A stretch of 64,000 bases of DNA from UBA4744 sp963717135 (GTDB lineage Bacteria > Actinomycetota > Acidimicrobiia > Spongiisociales > UBA4744): assembly GCA_963717135.1 (NCBI GenBank), contig CAVQVN010000004.1, positions 1 to 64,000 on the forward strand. The letters are read 5' to 3'. The notes under the pieces are model-generated. The model searched no databases, had not been told where the DNA came from, and worked only from the letters and a program-made list of their open reading frames with translations. Positions 52,794 through 60,841 of the stretch are shown here, one piece after another. How positions within the stretch are numbered: position 1 is the stretch's first letter; each line of letters opens with the position of its first letter. The translations under genes were made by a program, and so were the position numbers.

Positions 52794-53746
52794 GCAGCCA
52801 CCTTCTCGACGGCCCGAAGACGAGCACTGCGGGCCCGCGGATTGGCTTCGACCTCTTGGTCGGTGGGCCGGAGCGGTTTGCGAGTCAGGAGCCGAAGCTC
52901 GGCAGTGTTTTCGCATACGCAAACCGGAAAGTCGGGCGGACATGTGCAACCGGTCGCCCCGGCCACGAAACGCCTTTTCACCAAACGGTCCTCGAGAGAG
53001 TGATACGAGATGACGGCACACCGACCACCCGGCCGCAGATGACGGAGGGCTGTGTCCAGGCCCTTCTCGAGAGCCCCGAGTTCGTCGTTGGCGGCGATGC
53101 GAAGCGCCTGGAACGTCTTACGAGCCGGATGTCCTCCGGTTCGACGGGTGGCAGCCGGGATCGCGTCCCGAACGATTTCCGCCAGGGTCCCGGTATCGCC
53201 GATCGGGCGAGCCGCCACGATGGCCCGGGCGATCCGGCCCGCAAACGGCTCTTCGCCCAACGATCGGATGACACCAGCCAGATCGGCCTCGGGCCACTCG
53301 TTCACGAGCTCGGCAGCGGTGTGGGCAGCATCGGGCCCCATTCGCATGTCGAGTGGTCCGGCCAGCCGGTAGGAGAAACCTCGCGTGCCCTCTTCGACCT
53401 GGTGGCTTGAAATCCCCAGGTCGAAGAGGGCTCCGTCGAATTCTTCAATGCTCTGTTCCGACAACACATCTTCCAGTTCCCGGTAGTTGCGGTTAACTAT
53501 CTGCAGCCGGTTGCCGATGCCGGTCTCCGCGCGCAGGGACTTCGCCTGCCGGATGGCATCTGGATCGCGGTCGAAGGCCAGTACCCGCACGTCGCTGCCG
53601 AATGCGTCGAAGAGACGACGGCTGTGCCCGCCGCCTCCGAAGGTGGCGTCGACAATCAACCCTGGCTGCAACGGACGGAACAGTTCGACCACCTCCTTTG
53701 CCATCACCGCTTCGTGAAACTTCCGGCTCTCTGGTGTCTGATTCAT
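52790..53746 (-). CDS. rsmH: 16S rRNA (cytosine1402-N4)-methyltransferase
   Basis: RsmH (MraW) methylates C1402 of 16S rRNA. From the ATG at 53746 (MNQTPESRKFHEAVMAKEVV) the 318-residue protein has the SAM motif DATFGGGGHSRRLFDAFG. ALFDLGISSHQVEEGTRGFS and MRMGPDAAHTAAELVNEW follow, then ARKTFQALRIAANDELGALE and AVISYHSLEDRLVKRRF. All are diagnostic. A zinc-like CTCPPDFPVCVC stretch follows. I reject the earlier in-frame start because it would run through a strong hairpin in the mraZ-rsmH gap. Confidence 0.96.
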   Translation of the reverse strand: MNQTPESRKFHEAVMAKEVVELFRPLQPGLIVDATFGGGGHSRRLFDAFGSDVRVLAFDRDPDAIRQAKSLRAETGIGNRLQIVNRNYRELEDVLSEQSIEEFDGALFDLGISSHQVEEGTRGFSYRLAGPLDMRMGPDAAHTAAELVNEWPEADLAGVIRSLGEEPFAGRIARAIVAARPIGDTGTLAEIVRDAIPAATRRTGGHPARKTFQALRIAANDELGALEKGLDTALRHLRPGGRCAVISYHSLEDRLVKRRFVAGATGCTCPPDFPVCVCENTAELRLLTRKPLRPTDQEVEANPRARSARLRAVEKVAA

Positions 53747-53747
53747 T

Positions 53748-53821
53748 GCCAGCCCCCCGGGCGCTGGCACCAAAGGAAGCGGGCGGAGTAAGGGGCCTTC
53801 CGTTGGTTCCGGGGGGCTGGC
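53748..53821 (-). promoter_or_regulatory. Long hairpin between mraZ and rsmH
   Basis: GCCAGCCCCCCGG (53748-53760) and CCGGGGGGCTGGC (53809-53821) are perfect 13-base complements. Inside them CCAAAGGAAG and CTTCCGTTGG pair with one mismatch. The structure ends two bases from the rsmH ATG, so it would mask the space where a ribosome-binding site should stand. It could attenuate or time translation of rsmH and the genes coupled to it. Confidence 0.65.
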
Positions 53822-53846
53822 GATGAACCAGTCCTCGATTGCCATG

Positions 53847-54278
53847 TCAGATTCCGTGTTCGCCGAGAGCCTCCTCTATGTCGGCGTAGTACTCATCTGC
53901 TTCTGCGGACATGCGACCCCAGGTCGCCGTGTCCCAAATCTCGATGTAGTCGGCGACCCCGACCACGGTCAGGTCTTTGCTGAGGTCGGCGTAGGTGCGA
54001 AGTTTGGCGGGAACCTGCACCCGACCCTGCTTGTCGGGGGTCTGCTGATCGGCGCCCGCGAAGAACGATCGGGCCAGCTTGCGGGTCCGGGCGTCGGTTC
54101 GGGGAAGGGTGTTCACTCGTGCTACCTCCGTCTCCCACCGATCGAGCGGGAAGACGTAGAGGCATCGCTCCTGCCCCTTGGTGATGACACAACCGTCCGC
54201 CAATCCTTCCCGGAATTTGGCGGGCAACACGACTCTCCCTTTCGGGTCGAGGCTGTGTTGGTACTCACCGAGGAACAT
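53847..54278 (-). CDS. mraZ: MraZ transcriptional regulator
   Basis: MraZ is the AbrB-fold repressor that heads dcw clusters and binds repeats upstream of its own gene. From the ATG at 54278 the 143-residue protein has the two DPKGR repeats: MFLGEYQHSLDPKGRVVLPA and TPDKQGRVQVPAKLRTYADL. Each forms half of a swapped-hairpin barrel. The upstream minus strand holds several TGGG elements, the core of MraZ boxes, just before a good -35/-10 pair. This is the first gene of the cluster transcribed toward divIVA. Confidence 0.95.
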   Translation of the reverse strand: MFLGEYQHSLDPKGRVVLPAKFREGLADGCVITKGQERCLYVFPLDRWETEVARVNTLPRTDARTRKLARSFFAGADQQTPDKQGRVQVPAKLRTYADLSKDLTVVGVADYIEIWDTATWGRMSAEADEYYADIEEALGEHGI

Positions 54279-54323
54279 GATTCCTGCACCCTGTCCGACA
54301 TCTGTAGTCCTCCACTGCGCGCC

Positions 54324-54352
54324 ACTATGCCCCATTCTCCGCCACATGTCAA
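54324..54352 (-). promoter_or_regulatory. mraZ/dcw promoter
   Basis: On the minus strand TTGACA (54347-54352) and CATAGT (54324-54329) are separated by 17 bases. This gives a transcript start near 54317, about 40 bases before the mraZ ATG. TGGG elements lie immediately upstream of, next to and inside it (for example ATTGGGTTGACA and GAATGGGGCAT), where MraZ would be expected to bind. Confidence 0.75.
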
Positions 54353-54840
54353 CCCAATCACCCCCTTTTTTCCCAGATGTGGCCCAAACAGGTCGGTTGA
54401 CCCATCGAAAATGCTCTGGAGTACGGGGTTCCCGCAGCGTGACTGCGGCGACGGCCGTTGGCCCGGCTGGGTCGCCGGCTACCACGGCCCGGGGTTACCC
54501 CCAACCACAGTCATCGGGTCGGACCAGGACTGTTTGTCTGTTGAGGAACTGCGCAATAGCACTCGAAGAGCCTGGTTCGGGCAGGTTCGCGACCCATTAT
54601 GGGACTTTCGGCCCTGTCGCGTTAGGTGGTTCTGGGCGCAAGATAAGGAAAACTAGCTTGTGATTTATTTCACAAGGTGCGAAAAGAGCGTGTTGGTCAC
54701 TACCGCTTCACACCAGATCTCAGGTAGGACTTCCACCGCCGGGATCGGCCGATCCGGCACCCGGGGGCTTACACCATTCACCCCACCCGTGCATCACTCT
54801 TCCCAGTTCGACCGCCATCGCCCCCATCGAGGAGGGTTCT
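54353..54840. other. Divergent regulatory region between mraZ and the hydrogenase operon
   Basis: These 488 bases hold no convincing gene. On the left are TGGG elements and a run of six T related to mraZ control. At 54658-54675 is the Rex/CRP-like operator. GGATCGGCCGATCC at 54742-54755 is a perfect 14-base palindrome in the presumed leader of the plus-strand operon. The leader ends with GAGGAGGG, the ribosome-binding site of the ferritin-like gene. No clear -35/-10 pair was found for the plus-strand operon. Confidence 0.55.
54658..54675. promoter_or_regulatory. Rex-like (or CRP/FNR-like) operator upstream of the hdr-mvh operon
   Basis: TTGTGATTTATTTCACAA differs at one base from the Rex consensus TTGTGAA-N4-TTCACAA and fully matches the CRP consensus TGTGA-N6-TCACA. 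Flanking C and G extend the perfect arms to seven bases each. It lies 165 bases before the first gene of the operon. Rex senses the NADH/NAD+ ratio and controls redox and hydrogenase-type genes in Gram-positives, while CRP/FNR proteins use near-identical half-sites, so the binding protein cannot be decided. Confidence 0.65.
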
Positions 54841-55359
54841 ATGAACACACATGACGAGGGGCTCACCTCGCTCGAGGCTCTCGGCGTGGCCATCAGAGCA
54901 GAAACCGACACCCGCGACATGTTCGCCGAACTGGCTCGCCGTTGCGAACGTCCTCTGGTCTGCCGACGCTTCGAGCAACTGGTGGCCGAGCAGAGCCAGC
55001 ATCTGACATATTTGTCGGAACGGTGGGAGCAGATCGCCGGCGGAGTTCCTTTGCACCTACCGCCCTCGCGATTACCGACGGGAATGGACACCAGTGAAAA
55101 GCGGCAAGCCCGGACGATCGAAGACGTCCTAGATGTGGCCATCGACGCGGTCCGTCATGACCGCGACTTCTACATCCGGGCCGCCCGGGAAACCGACGAC
55201 CTCTCCGGCCAGCGGATGTTCCAATACCTGGCCGACATGGCCTTCCGACAGATGAACCAATTGACGGAGGAGCGTGATCTCCTCATCCGTTATCCCCGCT
55301 ACTACGGATCCAACCCCGAACCATGGCAACCCGAGCGCAGCCTCGGGTCGCGTGATTGA
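54841..55359 (+). CDS. Ferritin-like (rubrerythrin-related) di-iron protein
   Basis: The 172-residue product is nearly all helical. It resembles the COG1633 ferritin-like group: EALGVAIRAETDTRDMFAEL at the start has the E-x6-Y/F spacing of a di-iron helix, and RRFEQLVAEQSQHLTYLSER contains a second metal pattern (E-Q-x2-H). A second pair of helices contains RHDRDFYIRAARETDDLSG. It has no rubredoxin domain. Such proteins reduce peroxide or store iron and often accompany oxygen-sensitive enzymes. GAGGAGG precedes the ATG. The hdrC gene follows after 15 bases, so this is the first gene of the operon. Confidence 0.7.
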   Translation: MNTHDEGLTSLEALGVAIRAETDTRDMFAELARRCERPLVCRRFEQLVAEQSQHLTYLSERWEQIAGGVPLHLPPSRLPTGMDTSEKRQARTIEDVLDVAIDAVRHDRDFYIRAARETDDLSGQRMFQYLADMAFRQMNQLTEERDLLIRYPRYYGSNPEPWQPERSLGSRD

Positions 55360-55374
55360 AAGAAAGGACGACCA

Positions 55375-56166
55375 ATGACGTGGCAGAACGCCCTGATCAT
55401 TGCCGGCAGCGTAGTCGCGGTCCTCGTCATCATCTGGGCGATCTGGAAGCCGAGCGGAGCCCGCATTCCCTCCGCTCGGGCCATGGCCACCGCCACCCCT
55501 TTGGGAGCTCTGAGCGACCGCGAGTCGGCTCTCCGGGAGGTCTTCCTCGAAGAGGTGGACCGCATTCCCGGCGGGGATCGAATCCGCCGTTGTATCCAGT
55601 GCGGCACTTGCTCGGGGAGTTGTCCGGTCAGCTACGCGATGGATATTCAACCCCGTGAGCTGGTGGGACTGTTCCGGGCCGGCGATCTGGACTCGATCAT
55701 GCGGAGCCGGACCATCTGGATCTGCGCGTCCTGCTACTCATGCACGGTCCGCTGTCCGGCCGGCATCAAAGTGACCGACTTGATCTATGCCCTCAAGCGG
55801 ATGGCGATAGCCGACGGGGTGGGCGGCCCCGGCAAAGCGATCGCACCGCTGGCCAAGAACTTCGTAAAGATCGTCAAACGGACCGGCCGCAATCACGAAC
55901 TCGAGTTGATGGCCCGCTACTTGCTCGGTCGGGCGCCGCTGCGTCTCTTTTCGATGATGCCTCTCGGGTGGAAGCTCCTCAGAACCGGGCGGTTGGCCAT
56001 ATGGCCGAAGAAGATCAAGGGTATCGACGAATTCCAGAAGATCATCGCCAAGGCAGAGACTATGGACCATTTCTATCCCAAGGAACTTACCGAGCACATG
56101 GGCGACATTGGCTATGGAGTGGTCACCGAGCGCGAGCTCGTGGCAGCGAGGGGGGGCAAACCATGA
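55375..56166 (+). CDS. hdrC: HdrC-like iron-sulfur subunit with a membrane anchor
   Basis: HdrC passes electrons between HdrA and the HdrB active site. The 263-residue protein has two ferredoxin-type motifs: Cys73, 76, 79, 83 (CIQCGTCSGSCP) and Cys117, 120, 123, 127 (CASCYSCTVRCP). Both suit [4Fe-4S] clusters. Unlike soluble HdrC of methanogens it begins with a hydrophobic helix (WQNALIIAGSVVAVLVIIWA), and it has an extra C-terminal region of about 110 residues. A membrane location is therefore likely. Its stop overlaps hdrB (ATGA). Confidence 0.85.
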   Translation: MTWQNALIIAGSVVAVLVIIWAIWKPSGARIPSARAMATATPLGALSDRESALREVFLEEVDRIPGGDRIRRCIQCGTCSGSCPVSYAMDIQPRELVGLFRAGDLDSIMRSRTIWICASCYSCTVRCPAGIKVTDLIYALKRMAIADGVGGPGKAIAPLAKNFVKIVKRTGRNHELELMARYLLGRAPLRLFSMMPLGWKLLRTGRLAIWPKKIKGIDEFQKIIAKAETMDHFYPKELTEHMGDIGYGVVTERELVAARGGKP

Positions 56167-57026
56167 ACTTCCCGTATTACCCGGGTTGCAGCCTCGAAGG
56201 GGCGAGCGGACCATATGATCGATCGCTCCGCAAAGTGCTATCCGCTCTCGGTCACGAGCTCGATGAGATCGACGACTGGAATTGCTGTGGCGCCACCATG
56301 TACATGGGTATCCAGGAGACGGTCGCCCTGGCGGTCTCCGCTCGCAACCTGGCCATGGCGGAGACCATGGGCACCACCTTGATCGCTCCGTGCAGTGCCT
56401 GTTACACGACGCTTCGCAAGACCCAGAAGTACCTGGCGGAAGTTCCAGAAATGGCCGACCAGGTGAACGCCGCGCTCGCCGAAGCGGAGCTCAGCTACCA
56501 CCAAACGGTCAGAGTGCGCCATCCGCTGGACCTGATCGTCAACGACATCGGCATCGAAACGGTGGCCCGGGTCGCCAAACGAAGCCTGGCCGGTTTGAAG
56601 ATCGCTCCGTACTACGGATGTCAGATCGTCCGGCCCGGTCCCGGGTTCGACGATCCCGACTGGCCGACCACGATGGACGAACTGTTCGCGGCACTCGGCG
56701 CTGAGTGCGTCTACTTCCCTGATCGAGTCAGGTGTTGCGGCGGAATGCTGATCAGCACCTTCCCCGAGCTGGGCAAGAACCTAACCGGCACGATTCTCGA
56801 CACTGCCCTCGAGAACGGGGCCGATGTGGTGGCGACCACTTGTCCGCTGTGCCAGATCAATCTGGAGGCCAACCAGAGGCGCGCCAACGGCGGCCGGATC
56901 CCGGTCCTGTTCTTCACCCAGATACTCGGTATTGCTCTCGGACTTAGCTTTGAGGAGATGGATCTCCATCGCAGCATCATTCCACTCGGCGCAGATCTCC
57001 TAGCACTGGCGGGGGGTGCAAAATGA
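56163..57026 (+). CDS. hdrB: HdrB-like subunit with two CCG domains
   Basis: HdrB carries the catalytic centre that splits disulfides in heterodisulfide reductases. The 287-residue protein starts MNFPYYPGCSLEGASGPYDR. It has two cysteine-rich CCG domains, the first with NCCGATMYM then PCSACYTT, the second with YYGCQIVRPG, RCCGGMLIS and TCPLCQINLEANQ. These hold the two non-cubane [4Fe-4S] clusters in the methanogen enzyme. All five expected cysteines per domain appear present. In a bacterium without coenzyme M/B the natural disulfide or other acceptor is unknown. It overlaps both neighbours by 4 bases. Confidence 0.9.
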   Translation: MNFPYYPGCSLEGASGPYDRSLRKVLSALGHELDEIDDWNCCGATMYMGIQETVALAVSARNLAMAETMGTTLIAPCSACYTTLRKTQKYLAEVPEMADQVNAALAEAELSYHQTVRVRHPLDLIVNDIGIETVARVAKRSLAGLKIAPYYGCQIVRPGPGFDDPDWPTTMDELFAALGAECVYFPDRVRCCGGMLISTFPELGKNLTGTILDTALENGADVVATTCPLCQINLEANQRRANGGRIPVLFFTQILGIALGLSFEEMDLHRSIIPLGADLLALAGGAK

Positions 57027-60000
57027 ACGATGACGCCCGAATCGGCTTCTACGTCTGCCATTGCGGGACCAACATCGCCGGGACGGTCGATGTTGAAGAA
57101 GTCGCCCAATTCGTGGGAGGTCTCCCCAATGTGGTCGTATCGCGCGACTACCAATTCATGTGCTCGCAACCCGGGCAAGACCTGATCGGCGAGGACATCC
57201 GTCAGCAAGGCCTCAATCGTGTCGTGGTGGCGGCCTGTTCACCGATGATGCACGAAATGACCTTTCGGGGAGCCTGCGCCAACTCGGGTCTCAACCCGTA
57301 TTTGTTCCAGATGGCCAACATCCGTGAGCACTGCGCCTGGATCCACGAGAACCGCGCAGAAGCCACGACCAAAGCGCGAGCCTTGTGCTCGGCGGCGGTC
57401 GGTCGAGTGGCCTTCCAGGAACCTCTGGAAATCACCACCGCCCCCATCCACCCGGACACCCTGGTCATCGGTGCGGGAATCGCGGGCATTCAAGCCGCTC
57501 TCGATCTCGCCGAGTCGGGCAACCAGGTGTATCTCGTCGAAAAGAGTTCGACGATCGGCGGAAACATGGCCCGCTTCGACAAAACCTTCCCGACCCTCGA
57601 CTGCGCCTCCTGCATTCTCACCCCGAAGATGGTCTCGGTCGGACACCGGCCCAACATCCATATCCTGACGCAATCCGAGGTTGAGGAGGTCACCGGCTTC
57701 GCCGGCAACTTCCGGGTCAAGGTTCGCAAGCAGGCTCGTTTCGTGACCGATGCCTGTACCTCCTGCCAGGACTGCGAGCAGGTGTGCCCGGTGACGGTGC
57801 CCAATCCGTTTGATCTCGGCCTGCAGTCGCGCACGGCGATCCACAAGGCCTTCCCCCAGGCGGTGCCCAACACATATTTGATCGACAAGCAGGAGAGGCC
57901 CCCCTGCTTCCAGGCCTGTCCCATCGGCCAGGAGGCGGCGGGTTACGTGGCGCTCATCGGCGGGGGACGCTTCGCCGAAGCTGCCAAATTGATCCGCAAG
58001 CGCAATCCACTACCGGTGGTCTGCGGCCGGGTTTGCTACCACCCATGCGAGGCTGAGTGCAACCGCGGCTTCGTCGAGGAGCCCATCGCCATCCAACATC
58101 TCAAACGGTTTGCCCTGGACTGGAACGAACAACACAACGGGTCCGTACCGCCTCCAATACCTCTCGAACGACACCGGGAGCGGGTAGCCGTGATCGGAAG
58201 CGGACCGGCCGGTCTGGCCTGTGCACACGATCTCGCCGCCCGGGGATACCAACCGACTGTGTTCGAACGAGAGAACGTGCTCGGCGGAATGCTGGCAGTG
58301 GGCATCCCCGCTTATCGACTTCCCCGGAAACAGCTCAATCAGGACATCGATTTCATCCGCAGAATGGGCGTGCAGTTCAGAACGGGAGTTGAGATCGGAC
58401 GGGACGTCACCATCGATCAGCTGCGCCGGCAAGGCTACAACGCGGTCTTCCTGGCGACCGGCGCCCACGGCGGTATCGACATGGAAATCCCCGGCGAACA
58501 CACTCCGGGAGTGGTGCAGGGTGTCAACTATCTACGCCGCCACGCGCTGGGCATCGAGCAGGAAACCGGCAAGCACGTGGCAGTCATCGGTGGCGGCAAC
58601 ACGGCCGTCGATGCGGCCCGGACGGCCCTGCGGGCTGGTGCGGAGACCGTGACCATTTTGTATCGGCGCACCCGCGTCGAGATGCCGGCCGCCGACCACG
58701 AGGTCATCGACGCCGAGGCGGAAGGAGTCCGGCTGAGCTTCCTCCAAGCGCCCTTGGAGGTGCTTGCCCGGAACGGCCGGGTCATCGGTCTCCGCTGCGT
58801 GCACATGGAGCTGGGCGAGCCCGACGCATCGGGCCGCCGCCGTCCTCTGCCGATCTCCGGTTCCGAGCACAATCTCTCCTTCGACACGGTCATCGTCGCC
58901 GTCGGGCAACGACCGCAACTGGGTTTCCTCAACGGCAGTGTGAAGATCGCCCGCTGGGGCACCGTCGATGTCGACCAAGAAACGTTCGAAACGTCCGAGC
59001 CCGGCATCTTCGCCGGGGGCGACGCGGTTTTCGGCCCGGCCACCGTTATCGCGGCCATGGGCGCCGGAAAGCGAGCCGCCGAAACTATCGACAACTATTT
59101 GCGGGGACGGCCCCAACACAACTTCGAGACTCACTCGGTTCCGGCCGAAATCCCACGCGGCGAAGAGTACCGGCCTCATAAGTACTCGCTCACCTACAGC
59201 CAGATTGGTCGCGCCCCCCGAGCGGAGATGCCCAAATTGGAGGCGGAGAGTCGAGCCCGTGGCTGGGAAGAAGTCGAGCTGGGATTCACCGAAGAACAGG
59301 CCATCGCCGAGGCCCAACGCTGCCTGCACTGTGGCGTGTGCGTCGATTGCTATGCCTGTGTAGACGCCTGCCAACCCCGCGCCGTGGACCACGCCATGAA
59401 AGACGAGGTGCTGGACCTGGACGTCGGTCAGATCCTGGTTTCTACCGGGTTCCGGCAGTTCGATCCCAGCCGGATGAGCCACTACGGCTACGGCAAACTG
59501 CCCAACGTGGTGACCAGCCTCGAGTTTGAGCGAATGCTGTCGGCCACCGGACCCACCGGTGGGAAACTGAAGCTGGCCGATGGCACCGAACCCCGGTCGG
59601 TGGCCATCGTGCATTGTGTCGGTTCACGCGACGAGAACTACCACCGGTACTGCTCACGGGTGTGCTGCATGTACGCCCTCAAGTTTGCCCATCTGGTGCG
59701 CGAACGGACGGCAGCCGAGGTGTACCAGTTCTACATCGACATGCGCGCCTACGGGAAAGGGTACGAGGAGTTCTACAGCAGAGTTCTCTCGGAAGGCACG
59801 ACCGTGATTCGCGGCAAGGTGGCCGAGGTAGTAAAAGCACCACGATCCAGCTCCGAATCGGGCAATCTGCTCGTGCGAGCCGAAGACACGTTGCTCGGCA
59901 AGCAGCGGGATGTGGCCGTCGACATGGTCATTCTCTGCACCGCCCTGGAGCCATCGGAAGGGACCGAAGACCTTCGCCAGATTCTCCACATGAGCCAGAG

Positions 60001-60415
60001 TCCCGACGGATTCCTCTTGGAGCGCCATCCCAAGCTCGATCCCACCGGCACTGCCAACGACGGCATCTACATAGCCGGTTGTGCCCAGGGCCCGAAAGAC
60101 ATCCCCGATACGGTCGCTCAGGCTTCAGCCGCTGCAGCGAAAATGCTCGGCTGGATCTCTCGCGGAGAGATGGTCATCGACGCCGTGAAGGCCCAGGTCA
60201 CCAGTGAGTTATGCGGTGGTTGCAAGACCTGTATCAACCTCTGTCCGTATAACGCGATCAACTTCAACGAGGAGATGGAGGTCGCCGAAATCGTCGAGGC
60301 TCTTTGCAAGGGTTGTGGTGTCTGCGTAGCTGCTTGTCCGGCCGGAGCCATCGTCGGAAAAGGCTTCACGGACGACCAGATCTACGCCGAAATATCCGGC
60401 TTATTGAGCGTGTAG
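57023..60415 (+). CDS. hdrA: HdrA with inserted GltD/NfnB-like NAD(P)H-dehydrogenase module
   Basis: HdrA is the flavin subunit that bifurcates electrons. Usual HdrA has about 650 residues; this one has 1130. Order: HdrA N-terminal domain (1-140), FAD domain start (VIGAGIAGIQAA near 148; LDCASCILTPKM near 194), cluster CTSCQDCEQVCP (245-257), then an insertion. The insertion has a DPYD/GltD-type iron-sulfur domain (CFQACPIGQEAAGYVAL, CGRVCYHPCEAECNRGF; about 290-370) and a two-Rossmann flavoprotein (VIGSGPAGLACA near 389, VIGGGNTAVDAA near 520, GIFAGGDAVFGPATVI near 662). The HdrA remainder follows (CLHCGVCVDCYACVDAC near 766; CVGSRDENYHRYCSRVCC), ending with two ferredoxin clusters near 1063 and 1094. 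A pyridine-nucleotide site in HdrA is inferred from the insert. Confidence 0.9.
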   Translation: MNDDARIGFYVCHCGTNIAGTVDVEEVAQFVGGLPNVVVSRDYQFMCSQPGQDLIGEDIRQQGLNRVVVAACSPMMHEMTFRGACANSGLNPYLFQMANIREHCAWIHENRAEATTKARALCSAAVGRVAFQEPLEITTAPIHPDTLVIGAGIAGIQAALDLAESGNQVYLVEKSSTIGGNMARFDKTFPTLDCASCILTPKMVSVGHRPNIHILTQSEVEEVTGFAGNFRVKVRKQARFVTDACTSCQDCEQVCPVTVPNPFDLGLQSRTAIHKAFPQAVPNTYLIDKQERPPCFQACPIGQEAAGYVALIGGGRFAEAAKLIRKRNPLPVVCGRVCYHPCEAECNRGFVEEPIAIQHLKRFALDWNEQHNGSVPPPIPLERHRERVAVIGSGPAGLACAHDLAARGYQPTVFERENVLGGMLAVGIPAYRLPRKQLNQDIDFIRRMGVQFRTGVEIGRDVTIDQLRRQGYNAVFLATGAHGGIDMEIPGEHTPGVVQGVNYLRRHALGIEQETGKHVAVIGGGNTAVDAARTALRAGAETVTILYRRTRVEMPAADHEVIDAEAEGVRLSFLQAPLEVLARNGRVIGLRCVHMELGEPDASGRRRPLPISGSEHNLSFDTVIVAVGQRPQLGFLNGSVKIARWGTVDVDQETFETSEPGIFAGGDAVFGPATVIAAMGAGKRAAETIDNYLRGRPQHNFETHSVPAEIPRGEEYRPHKYSLTYSQIGRAPRAEMPKLEAESRARGWEEVELGFTEEQAIAEAQRCLHCGVCVDCYACVDACQPRAVDHAMKDEVLDLDVGQILVSTGFRQFDPSRMSHYGYGKLPNVVTSLEFERMLSATGPTGGKLKLADGTEPRSVAIVHCVGSRDENYHRYCSRVCCMYALKFAHLVRERTAAEVYQFYIDMRAYGKGYEEFYSRVLSEGTTVIRGKVAEVVKAPRSSSESGNLLVRAEDTLLGKQRDVAVDMVILCTALEPSEGTEDLRQILHMSQSPDGFLLERHPKLDPTGTANDGIYIAGCAQGPKDIPDTVAQASAAAAKMLGWISRGEMVIDAVKAQVTSELCGGCKTCINLCPYNAINFNEEMEVAEIVEALCKGCGVCVAACPAGAIVGKGFTDDQIYAEISGLLSV

Positions 60416-60424
60416 GAGGAACAC

Positions 60425-60841
60425 ATGGAAGGCAACGGCTTCAAACCCAAGATCCTGGGGTTCCTCTGCAATTGGTGCGCGTATTCAGGCGCCGACCTGG
60501 CAGGAATCTCTCGAATCCAGTCGTCGCCGTCGCTTCGCTCTGTGCGAGTGATGTGCACCGGCCGGGTGGATCCGAGCTTCGTCTTCAAGGCCTTTGCGTC
60601 CGGAGCCGACGGTGTCCTGCTGGCCGGTTGCCATCCCGGCGACTGTCACTACGCCGAAGGCAATTTCAAATGTCTGCGCCGCGCTCTGCTCACCCGTCAA
60701 GTACTCGAACAGTTCGGCATCGACGGACGCCGCCTGCGGCTCGAGTGGATCTCGGCCGCCGAAGCGGAGAAGTTCGGGCAGGTGAGCAGGGAGATGGAAG
60801 AGGAGATCCGAGCCCTTGGACCGCTGGAGTTGCAGCGATGA
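60425..60841 (+). CDS. mvhD: MvhD/FlpD-like delta subunit
   Basis: MvhD passes electrons from the hydrogenase to HdrA through a [2Fe-2S] cluster. The 138-residue protein shows the family cysteines: CNWCAYSGADLAG near the start, MCTGRVDPSFVFKAF, and GADGVLLAGCHPGDCHYAEG. The spacing and order match MvhD. AGGAGG precedes the ATG, nine bases after the hdrA stop. The next gene overlaps by 4 bases. Its presence between HdrA and the hydrogenase subunits is the strongest sign that all of them form one complex. Confidence 0.93.
   Translation: MEGNGFKPKILGFLCNWCAYSGADLAGISRIQSSPSLRSVRVMCTGRVDPSFVFKAFASGADGVLLAGCHPGDCHYAEGNFKCLRRALLTRQVLEQFGIDGRRLRLEWISAAEAEKFGQVSREMEEEIRALGPLELQR

Noticed and set aside
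60304..60837. Longer open frame upstream of mvhG
   Set aside because: It overlaps hdrA and mvhD in another frame; the ATG at 60838 starts family-like sequence.
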